Source of the DNA: Pomacea canaliculata | Taxonomy: Eukaryota; Mollusca; Gastropoda; Architaenioglossa; Ampullariidae | Direction of reading: 5' to 3' | DNA: 64,000 bases | NCBI RefSeq assembly: GCF_003073045.1 | Contig: NC_037602.1 | Coordinates: forward strand, 8,542,464 to 8,606,463 | Shown here: positions 40,201-52,300 of the stretch, in pieces | Numbering within the stretch: position 1 is the first letter of the stretch | Layout of the letters: each line of letters begins with the position of its first letter | Position numbers and translations under genes: made by a program | The notes under the pieces: generated by a model | Databases searched by the model: none | Told to the model about the DNA's origin: nothing | Seen by the model: the letters and a program-made list of their open reading frames with translations, nothing else

Positions 40201-43200
40201 ATCCTAAAGGATCTACATGGAGTTTCTGTGAATCTATACAAATTTATAAGCAAAGAAAATTATAAAAAAAATATCTTCCAGCATGTAAAGACAACTGGAT
40301 AATCTAGATTCCAAGCTTATAAATGATCAAGTTTTGTGACACTTGACAGATGAAAGCATTTGGGTAAGAATCTGGCTAGCATTCATAGGATTGTCTTGTT
40401 TCCACTCCACGTTTGACCTCTTAAAAGTATAATAGTACCAGTCTACATGTAATAACTGTGAAGAAAGTGCAAAAATAAAGAAACATCAGGGCTGCGTATT
40501 AACATAAATTTCTCACATTTATAAATGTAAGAATATTTATAATCATATCTTTCTGCCATTATTCAATGAATCAAAAAATGTCCTAACACCAAGCTAGAAT
40601 ACTTTTTTCTGCTGTTATTGCAATAAGAGGTGTATCTATATGTGACCACTTTATAATAATATTTTCTACATGTACTACTATTGGAAATATGTTCATATCA
40701 TTGTGCAGACTATAGCGCATCAAAATCTTAAATTAAAGATCACACTGAGTTTGCTTATGTTCTTACACTTGCATATTAGACATCTGACATTTTATGAACC
40801 TCATTTGTCAGAGACTTGCTTAGCCATGCTACAGAGTGAAGCATGTGTGTTTGGATTGCTCACGTTAATGTCAGTCACTGGACTTTGATGGTCAGCTTCC
40901 AAAAAATTTCTCAAAAACTGTATTTCTTTTTTGAAATTTTGAGTTTGAGGTGTGAATTAGGAATAGAGTCCTTAAAGCCAAAAGCATTGGTTTGATCTTC
41001 AAACATGCAAATAAAAACTTTTTGCAAACTCACTAGGAAATAGTAACTATATACAAGCATGCTTTATGTTCATGACATACTCAAGCTTCAAAGTGTTAAA
41101 GCAGTTAAAGCATTAAGCAGTTAAAAATCTGCAATACCTTACATACCCAGAACAATGTTACCTTAAACAAAAACAAAAACAGTCCTATGATTACATTAAG
41201 AAAGGCCTTGCCTTATTGTAGCAGACATAACTAGAGTGTGGATATTTAATGATGTTAGTTAACGAGGTCCAATTACACTGTATATTGTCTTCCAATATAC
41301 ACAGTTAACATTTAACATGTACCATCATTAACCATTCTGAAATGGATGCAAATAATTTGTAAAATACTTGGGAAGCAGTCCTAATAACTATTTTACAGCA
41401 AAGAAATAACACATTTTAGTCAAGATGTAACAGTACACCGAACAGGAGAGTATATAGTTAATGAAGTAAAGATCAACATTCATCAGCTTAATTTGACTCT
41501 CAACCAGTGACTGTTATTGCTTTAAAAATGTGATATCTACTTGCTCAGATAAAAACAAGTGGACACTAAAAGGCATAAAATTTACAAGACCGGGCCGTCC
41601 TAGGAGACATCATAATGGTGTGGTCACCCTGGGGAATTTGATGTCACCAAATGACCTCTTCAACTGTCATACAAATAGTTTGAGCTACTCAAACACTACG
41701 TTCATAGGAACTAAATTGAGTATCTAGTTATGTACAGGGCTGTACATTACTACTATAGGAAAACAATTTTCCCCCAAAACCAGCTAGTCAAAGAATGATC
41801 GCCTGACTTTTCCTGGAGAATTCATTATTCTTTTTTCCATAAAAGCCTTCCAATGAATCAAGCATGATACAGCTCATACAAATCAAATGAAAAAAACATT
41901 TTAACAATTTATTAGTGTGGCTCAACTCTTACTGTCTGTCTGCATCTGCAGCTGTATGTCTGACAGAGTACGCATCTCACTGGGCTTGGTAGGTTTTGGG
42001 TTGCTCATTGTCTTAGGCAGACCACGACCAGCATTGCTCAGTTCATCTGAAGTGAAGTGAGATCAGAGTATGTATCTGACCCTCTCTCAACTACTGATTT
42101 GGTCATTGGTTATTTCCTCTCACACTGTCTGGTTCTGATTCATTCACATGCAAGCACACTTGCAGGCATATGCTGCCACCCACACCCACACCATGAAGTT
42201 TGAAGATTAAATAGTCAATGAGGGATCTGAAGTGCACCTGAGAATACAGTATTATTGACATATACTTTACTGTGCAAAAAAATTACAGAAAATATTAAAG
42301 TAACAAAAAATAGTAAGAAAGAAGGTGCTGGCTTGCTGGAATAGTGAGGGATTGCATGATTGCGCCACATGGTAAATTACCATCCTCTTCCAGCACCTTA
42401 GAAAGAAATTACTCACTTTTTCGAGAGGACCATGTTTGGCTCACTTGACTGAGGGATTGTCTGTCCGACTCGCTTAAGCATATAGGAGGTGGGGGTGGGG
42501 GAAATGCTTCTGAGAGGTCGCCTTTAATAGCCAGTGGTTCTTCGTACACACCATCTTGTTCATAGGAGCCTGTCAGTGAAACCGCTCTTTCATCAAGAAG
42601 GCCCCAAAATATCCGAAGACATGAATACATGGATTTTATTTGCTTTTATAACTAAAACAATAGTGGCACATATGCTAGGTAAATTCTGCTTTACAGCGTG
42701 TTTGAGAAATCAGACACTGGAATTTTTATACAAAACATTGATATGAAAAAACATTCTGCCACTTAGAAAAGTAAATCCTAGCATGAGAAAGTGAAATATA
42801 ATGGGGAGTTGGCTAGCACATTTACTTAAGAAACAAGTAAACAAAATGTTAATGGTAACATCCCTGCTGGTTGTCTACTGCAAGTGTTAAATTTAGTGGG
42901 AAATAGGCTTAGAATTACTCACTTATAGATGAATTCTTATCAATCATCTGACAAGAAGCTGAAAAGCACAACATACATGTGCAAATATGTAAATGAAAGC
43001 AGGCACAGAAAACTTTGTGATCATAACAGTCAACAAGCAGTGTTATAAAAGGATGATCTTAAGCTGAATAAATATAAGTGCTGATGTTAAAGAAACAGGA
43101 GAAAAGTGTTTTCTTGTTTCAGGTATTTTGAAAACATTGTACTATTTTATTAAGAGAAGTAAATACCCAATATTTTCACCATGAAATTTGCACTTAAACG

Positions 43201-46200
43201 ACATCTTTAAATATGTCAGAAAACTACTGCAAGACTGAATATGCATGTGCACGCACACCACCACCACCACCACCCACACACACACAGAACAAGAGACTGA
43301 GAAAGCAAGGTAAAAAAAGAGGGACAAAGAGAGAGAAAAGCATATAGGTTTATAAAATCTACTTACGAGGTCGAATAAAGTCCGCATAGTGAGGTTCATC
43401 AATTCCTAATTCCTGCAAACTGTTTGTCTTTAGTGGAAATGTGGTGGCCTCGCCTGACATTTTCTGGAAAAAGCTCATCACCTCTGACAGGCATTTCATG
43501 GGTGAATGCTGAAACCCAGAATTGTCTTTTATATCTAAAATTTATCAAGTGTAACAGCAAGGGAAGAATATCGCTAGCATTCATGCATAATGTTTAGTTA
43601 ATGGCCAGCCATTCTCTAAACAGTTTCAAGACTAACATCCGTGTTCGCTCACCTCATTTTGCACTTTGATCTTGTACCCCTCTGCCACACGGATGATTTC
43701 ATAATGTAAGACCTCTCCAGTTCTAAGACATAGTGAATATAGGGAAATGGTACTAAATGGGATTATTCTGTTATTCACAATTTATTGTCTTCAGCTTTAT
43801 TTTAACGAAAGAAAAAGACAAAAGTTGTAAAGTTGCAATATTTACATGGTGCACTTTCCTTCCCTTTTACTAACAAAGACTAGAACATAATTAATACACT
43901 TATGGAAAAAAGTTTTCTATCCATTTGTTTACTCTAAAATTTGGGACAGGCTTAATTTTTTTTAAAAATCATGCTGTACATGACTGATGTGTACAATCCT
44001 AACATTTATGAGAAAGTTGACAACAAACAAACAAACCAAAAAACAATAAAACCAGGGATCAGTTTAACTTTAACCAACTGCATTGAAGTTGATGACTAAA
44101 AGGTCAAAAACCTTTTCATGCACTTGGAGATAGCATAGCTGCCAGAAATGAGGTCCCTGGAGCTTAGACGCATAAGTGTGTTGCCTTGTGTAGGATTGGA
44201 CTTCAAGATTCGTTCTGCCAGCTCTGGAGAACACTTGGGAAAGAACCAGCTGAAAATGTATTGGAGAAGTTACTGCATCATAACTGCTTAATGAATGTTT
44301 GCTTATGATAAACTTGTTCCCCTAACCGGATTCATTTTTGCAGAAATTAAGACAAAAGTTCCTTTATCAGTGTGGATTTATCACCATGCATGTAAATTGT
44401 GCAAGTGCAGTTTTAATGTTGACTGTTTTCTAATGTTGTCTTATCGCTTACCTAGGAGTTTCATTCCTCCCATCTGTATAGAACTTGTGTCTCTTCATAA
44501 ATAAAATGAAAAAAAGAAGAGAGAAATTCAGCAATCTCATAGCTGAATGATTAACAGGAAACATTCTGTTTCTATTAAAAACACAACTTAAAGTGCTTGC
44601 ACATTGCACAAAGTGAATGCATTAAAATTAGTTATGAATACTATAAACAACATCAAAATATTTTTAAATGATTAAAATAATAAAATAGTTAACAAGGTTA
44701 AACTTTTTATTCTGACTAAATACTAAAATCCCTCATGTTTCCTGGATCATTTGTTTCTCTCAAAGTTTCATTCATGATCCAGTCTCTCTCAATCTCAGCA
44801 GTAAGATTCATATCCCTGCTTACTTTTATCTGCCTCATCATTCACTTCACTGACACAAATTTCTTGGATGTCAAAGGTTTTTTTAAGAATAGCATTACCG
44901 CTATAGTTTGGTCTTATAGGGAAAATCTCTCTTTCGTGTGTGTGTGTGTGTCTTTTTAACCCATTTGTGTTTCTAATATAAATATTTCTCATAAGAAATA
45001 CAGCCTACGGGTACCACCAACCAACACACCAGCCAAATGTTGCAAAAAGATTCATCTAGCATTATTCTAGCAACTATCTCGAATTAAATGAGCAACTAGA
45101 TGAAGTTTTTTTGCAACAGTTGGCTGGTGTGTTGGTTGGAGGTACCTGTAGGACTGCTGTGAGCCTAATTTTTTACTCTTACCATGAATGGCCCCCCGCT
45201 GTTCAGATCCAGAGAGTCGCACTCACTGATGGAGCTCCGAGTGGACTTGTTGAAGTCAGCTGGACTGATGTTTGGGAGAGGAGGGTCGAATTCCGCACTG
45301 GCCGTGCTGCCGCTGCTGTCGGACCTCTTGGACACCTGGGAGACTGAATTGCGGTTCAGGCTGGTGGGGGCCGGACTAGTCCTCTGATTGTAGGCGTCAG
45401 TCTGTGGGATGGGGGGAGACAGGAGGGCTACACCGGCATCAGGCTGACGTCTCACCTGGTTTATTTTTCTTTGAATCTCCTGAAGTTCTCTTGGGCTTAA
45501 GATGAAATCTCCGCTTACGATACCCTACAAATAAAGCAGAAGCCATATGCACAGAGTCTTCTGGTGGACGGGGTGGAGACACGAGGGAAACAAACAATTG
45601 AAATGATTATTAATGAAATCGTACATGTGATGCAAAAGTCCTGAACAAAAGTCATGTGATGCCTTGAAAAAAGTGAAGGAAATCTTCATTTATAAAACCT
45701 AGGTAAGAGAAAGCGGAAAGTTATGCTCCACCTGATTCCAAGAGTTCTGCAAACAAAGGGACATCACAGAACATATATCTTGACTCTAAATCACCATACT
45801 CCACCATGCTCTGACTACATCATTATAAACATTTCATGACAGCAACATACAGGTCAATGTTGGCTATAGTTAGGTGAGGTCTCACCCTTTCAATGACCCC
45901 GCTACTCCCATATGGAGAAATCACCAACGATTATTACTCTTCGAAGTAACTGCATGTTCGGTCACGTGACCCATGTTCGGGGTTCAGTCCACCCGAATTA
46001 AACTCTTTACTTCATGGACTATGAATAAATGTTAAAAAGCGAAATAAATGTACTTACTGTGAAAACACCTGTAAGGTATGCTCGCCATAGCTCTCTCTCG
46101 TACGGTGTCGTTACCTGTGGAGGACAGCAAACAAATTTTATTCACATGAAATAATGCTTCCCGAAGGATCTAAACCAGCGGTTCTCAACCTGTGGGGCGC

Positions 46201-49200
46201 GACCCCCTGGGGGGTCGCGACGTGCCTACAAGGGGGTCGCGAAGGTGGTCCTTTTTTAAAAGTTTCTTATACCGGTATTAGTGAAATTAGCTTAGATTGT
46301 GTAACCGAGTGGTGAGGGCGATCAAACTCAAAATCGCTTCTCCCTATTCAAGTACACTGTCTCGGCAATGCAGTGACTTCTCACTTCCAAAACTCAAAAC
46401 ACAATCCCACTCTCAACAATTAAGCCTCCAATCTCCCTCCTCTCGCCTTTTGCCCTCTCTCTCCCCCAATTTCTCATCGCTGACTCCCCTCTCCCTCTCC
46501 AGTCACACCTCTCTTTTTAAAAAAAAAAAAACATCTAAAAGGCACGCAGTCAGGAAACGTCCATCATTCACACCCTTTCCCCTCGCACGTGCTCACTGCT
46601 CACTCCTAGTACTCTAGGACCCTGACAGAAGGCCATGACCAGACAGTGCGGGGTGGGGGCTTAAGAACGACCGATGGCTGCTGCTAATGGCATATTTATC
46701 GGACATATTTGAGAAGCTGAACGTTGTGAATACTTCTCTGCAAGGGAAGGACACCAACATGTTACAAACAACTGACAAGATGAATGCTTTCGTCCGAAAA
46801 ATTTCGTTGTGGACGCAAGAGAAAATATTTTTGATGTTTCCGTGCTTGTGTAAGTGCAAGGCTGACAACTTGAATCTTGATCAGGTGAAAAATGTAATTA
46901 TTGCCCATCTAAGCGGACTGCAAGAAAGGTTTCAGTATTACTTCGCTGAAATTGATGTGACTAAATACGATTGGATTCGTAATCCATTTCTGGCTGATCC
47001 TAGCACAAGCGGGTTGTCCACAGAAGAAGATCAGCTCATCGACCTTTCGAGTGACCAATCCCTGAAAATGGTCTTCCAAACAACACCAGTGCCAACATTC
47101 TGGATTAGCATCAACGGTGAATATCCTCTCCTTTCTGAGAAAGCAATGAAAGTTCTTCTGCCATTTTCAACTTCGTATATGTGTGAGCAAGGATTTTCAG
47201 CATTGGCTGAAGTCGAAATACAGAAATCGTGTGGACGCAGAGGCTGAGCTGCGAATAGCAGTGGGTACGAACATCGCACACAGGTTCGCTTCTCTATGCA
47301 ACAGCAAGCAGGCTCAACCTTCTCATTAATCAAAGAGAGTGTCCAATAAAATTAATAAAATAATATTTATTAGCACCGCAGAATTTGCTTTAGTAAACTT
47401 TCATTAACAGTTATACTTCTTGCAGATACGAACTTTGTTCTTCCGTTGTTGATTTCTACGACGCGGCGTTCGAGGTTAGCTAAGGCTCCCCCCCCCCCCC
47501 GCTCTTCCACCGACCTAGCTGGCTAAGGGGGTCGCGGACGTACCGGTGTTCGTCAGGGGGGTCGCCACAAGTAAAAGGTTGAGAACCGCTGATCTAAACA
47601 TTGATTAATGATACAGAAGGCACAACATCGCTCGCGTCCACACACACACCAATGAGCATCCCAGCATACACACAAGATTCGCCCAAGCTTGGACCAAGCT
47701 TGGCCTTGGCCGAATCCTGCGTGTTTGCTTGAATATTGTGACATCTCTTTAATACCACAATACGCAAAACTTACCTTAAAAATATTTTTCTTATTGGAAG
47801 TATGGATTTCAAACTTGCAGGCATGCTTTTTGTCGTCTTTGAACTGTACTGAAGAATTCTGGTCCAGACGAAGTGTTCCAATGTGCTGGAAAGCGTTCAA
47901 GAATGGTTTAGGTGATGAAAGGACTTCTCGAATAATTAAATACACGATTAAAGAATTTCAGGTAACAAATATAGTATTAAATATTGTCTGACATGTCACG
48001 ATGTCAGCTCTAATCTGGATGTAATTTTGAGGCTTGCAAAAACAATAAAGTGTGTGAAAAAGCACGTGCACCCTTGTCAGGATCGACATTCAGAGCCGCG
48101 CTGACGTGCAGGTCACGTGACACAAAGATGTCCTGAATGTTAACTGATTATTATACTTACGTTCTCTAGAGTTGTGATTTCTGAATGGAAGAGAAAGATG
48201 ATGCCATCCTTTAGCACCGCCCACACAGACTTCCATTCTCTCTGCAACAAGAACAGTTTTAGTTTGTTTGTTTGTTTTTGAGGGAGAACGGTAGGGTTGG
48301 GGTGGTAATGACGTCGACGCTAGATTTTACAACCTACACATATACAGCCACATCACCGCCATATGATCATATCACTACATCCACATCGTTACATAGATGT
48401 ATCCTCCCTCTCCCCTCAATCTTTCACATTTTCTTCCTTCTTTCACTTCCTCTCCCCCTCTCTCTTTCATCCTCACCCTCTCTCTTTTTCTGCCTGCCCT
48501 TTGTTTATTCCTGTCTCTCCCTCCATTTGTCTTTTCCTTTCTGCCGTACCCTCCCCACTTTCTTTCTGAACTCTCTCTCTCTTAAGTAGGTTGTATACCA
48601 GTTCATTTAAAAAGATTAATTATTGAGTAGCCTATCAAATTGACAGTATTTACATTTTCTTTCTTTTTTCTTTTTGTGTGATGCAAGGGCGTGCACAGAA
48701 AAGAAAAGTATATTTAGAGAAAAGAAGGAGGAATACTATCATATACATCCCAGGTGCACAAAATCACCCCCAAGAGGCACAGTCAATGCTTTCGGAATTA
48801 TTGTTGTTAAGTTTTGGAACCAGTTAGGTTCACACGTGTGCCCCACAAGTCAAAGGACACCGCACCAGCACCTGTCCAATTTTGCCGGAGCGTGTTGTCC
48901 GCTTCGCCGACGCTTGTCACAATGTATAAACCTCGCTACAGGGTCACGTGACGAAAGGTAAGTGTCCCAAATACGCATTTCTGTCCTCACATCAGTTAGT
49001 TCTGCTAATTTCAGTGACGCGCATGGTTGTGAGACGACTGCGCAGTGTGCGCAATACAATATTGTGTTAGGCACGTGAGGTACTGTGCACGTGCTCACTC
49101 ATGTGCACGTGACTGTCAGCCTTGAGAAGTGTCGACTGTTGTTGAGACTTACTGAAGGTGCTTACTTTGACAACAAGCATGTAATGGCGAATTCGGCTGC

Positions 49201-49333
49201 GATCGTGTGCATGCCTTTGTGTGTACAGGTGTGATTGTACAGGTGATACCGAGGTATGAACATAATAATAATGAGTGTGGAGGAGACTGGTAAAAAAAAA
49301 AAATGGTAAAATATGTTAAATGCGGTAGAAAGC

Positions 49334-49390
<57 letters not shown>

Positions 49391-52300
49391 AGACAGACCA
49401 ACAGACAGACCAACAGACAGTTCTTGTTGTGGGATTACTTTTTTTATGTATTTTTTTTCCAACTAGGCCGCGAAATAAACTGATTCGCGAAGGCTCTGGC
49501 ACACAAACATACGACAGGTGTCTGTGTATACAAGTAGGTGTGTACATGTATTGAGGTGCAGTGATCCATGTTGGTAAGTATTCAGACAGGAGTACAGGGG
49601 TGTCTGCCGAATATTTGTACATGTATGTGTGGGTTTAGTAAGTGTACATTTTCGTACCAAACCCAATAAAAGTTTAAAATTTTAAAGTCTCCCTGCTGAA
49701 TATGTTTTCAGCAAACCTATTTTAGACAAACAAATTTCCCATATTATCTCGGTCAGACTCAGTACACGTCAGGTACAAGGAAGTTATTGACGGCGGGTGT
49801 CTGGGGTCAGCTGCATCACGCGCCTCCAGGAACTAACTTTAGGATCAACACCAAGCAGTCGGTTAAATTCTTCATGAGACATAAAGTTGACAGTTTGGTC
49901 TTTAGCCATTCAGCTAGTGTCTAGAGGTGTACCACACACCGGCCTTATGGTCACGTGGTCTGCCACGAGCGCCAAGTCCCAGGACAATGGGGACAATAGT
50001 TTCAGGTATTTGGCATTGCAGTCCGGGCAAAACCCGGCCGTGCACTGAGCGAAACTTTGTGGATTACCTGTGGGTAATTCACACCTTGACAAACATATCC
50101 AATTGATCAGGACTAAAAATGGTCTGCTCGGCAGTAAACATATTTTCCAAATGTGTTTACCATGACAGTGTAACTCCTGTCGTCACTAAAGGTATAGAAT
50201 GTGTGCTGATCCTTCCTTCTAATGAAAAACAATTGTCTTCTTGATTCTGGAAGCAGAAGTCTGTCAAGATGAAGATCACATTACACTTTGATAATGGAGT
50301 GTCACTAGCTACTTCCTATTTTCTCCATGAAAGTCAACAAACTTCTCATCATTATCCCTCCAACTCTTCTTCGTAATCAAAATGTTGTCGCTGACATGGT
50401 GGAGGTCTGTTTCTTATCTGTTTCTCGACTACAAGCAGATGAAGTTCTTGCTATCGGGTGTGGAAAAGAGGATAAGAGCCACTTTTTGGAGATGAACAAC
50501 TTGGGGGAAGGTGGGAGGGAGAGGAGGAAAGTAGGAAGTTGATGTTTTGTCCCGATGCAGCAACAGTTCTAATTGTCACCTTGCTGCTGATGGCGACCAG
50601 AGAAATGTAACATCACACACTCAGTAGGTTCATCTCATCTAGTCTGTAAACATCACTCAGATATGTGGAGAAGTGGAAGAATGTAACCAGTTATGATCGG
50701 GACAAGTTTGTTGAATCAGGTGAATTCTCTCTCTCCTCTCTACAAATATCGCACACCCCCGCTCCGAGGAGACGAAGTTGTCTTTTCTTTTGAAGGAAGA
50801 CAGGGAAGAGGTGGTATGGAATAAAATTACTATACATTTGATGGTTGAGACAGATCTGAACAAATGTTGCAAAATAGCAAGAGTACAATAATATCAGAGC
50901 TGAGCAAACAATACCGAGCGATGAGTTGCTTTTGTGTTTGTCTAGTTCTAGTAGATTCTCTCTTTCTTACATTCTCTCTCACTTCCTCTTTCTTTCTCAA
51001 TCACACACACACACAAGTCATTGGGGTATATGTTTGTGCTGTGTTTATCTATTTTGCCCTCGAAGAAAATCTAGATGACTTTTATGATTCTGCTTTAAGC
51101 ACCAGTGGAATAACTGTCAACGAAACTATTTATCACTACAACGGAAATGTCACTTGATAACAAATTGATAACAAAATATAGTTCTTATCTATTTCTTTCC
51201 TGTAAGATTAATCCTTGGGAATATTTTAAAAGAAAACTAACAAACATATTACACGGAAGCTGCTATCAAAGCATCTGACATTTATCCGACACATTCCAAC
51301 CACATGTAGGATATCATGAACTCATACTTAACGCATCTTACACACCTGATACTCACTCAGGCACGTGTTCGATTCACACACGACACATACTATTCGACTC
51401 ATGCCTCACAGATATCAAACACATAACTGACACACATCAAGCAATAGTTGTCACGTGACTTCAGCAATGCTTCTTGAAATGTTCCCCCAATGTCAGCCTG
51501 AAACATTCTTTATCCCTTGTCTTATTTGAGCCTGAAACTTTCTCTTGTCCTTTGTTCCATGCCAGGCTGGAAACATGCACTCAAAGCCTGAGAGAAAAAA
51601 AAAGTTCACTTGTGTCAGAGCAGGGAAGTATGGCTGACAAGGAGGAAGCGCCATGAGCATCCTTCCCCTCCACTTCCAAGAGAGGAAAGAGTGACCAGTG
51701 AGCTACCGCGCCTCCCTAATGACTTCCTGATGACCCAAGGACTGGTAGTATGCACTAAATCAAATGTTGTTGTTGTTGTTGTTGTTGTGATAAATGCTCA
51801 GTTACTGAACAGAAACTCTTCTTATAAAAACTTTTACCAGGAAAAAGGACTGACTGTAGTTTTCCTGGGGCCAGGTGGGTTTATTTGCGACAGACTCACA
51901 TCAGCGATCGCTAGTCTAGTGACGTGACAAACACATCAGCGACCGCTAGTCGAGTGACGTGACAAACACATCAGCGATCGCTAGTCTAGTGACGTGACAA
52001 ACACATCAGCGACCGCTAGTCGAGTGACGTGACAAACACATCAGCGATCGCTAGTCTAGTGACGTGACAAACACATCAGCGATCGCTAGTCTAGTGACGT
52101 GACAAACACATTAGCGATCGCTAGTCTAGTGACGTGACAAACACATCAGCGACCGCTAGTCGAGTGACGCCACACAGGTCAGTGGTTGCCACTCGCTAGT
52201 GACGTCATTATGGAAAAAATCAACGTTCACCGCTCCGGTGACGTCACACAAGCCAACGATCGCTACTCCAGTGAACACGTCGACTGATCACGTGGCAGAC

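Noticed and set aside
48397..48590. Plus-strand frames rich in Ser, Pro, Leu and Phe
   Set aside because: They are translations of a CT-rich low-complexity tract inside an adaptor intron.
49910..50092. Minus-strand frame with several cysteines (CTAGFCPDCNAKYL)
   Set aside because: It lies in the adaptor intron, lacks a fitting acceptor and donor in phase, and matches no family I know; may be a repeat.
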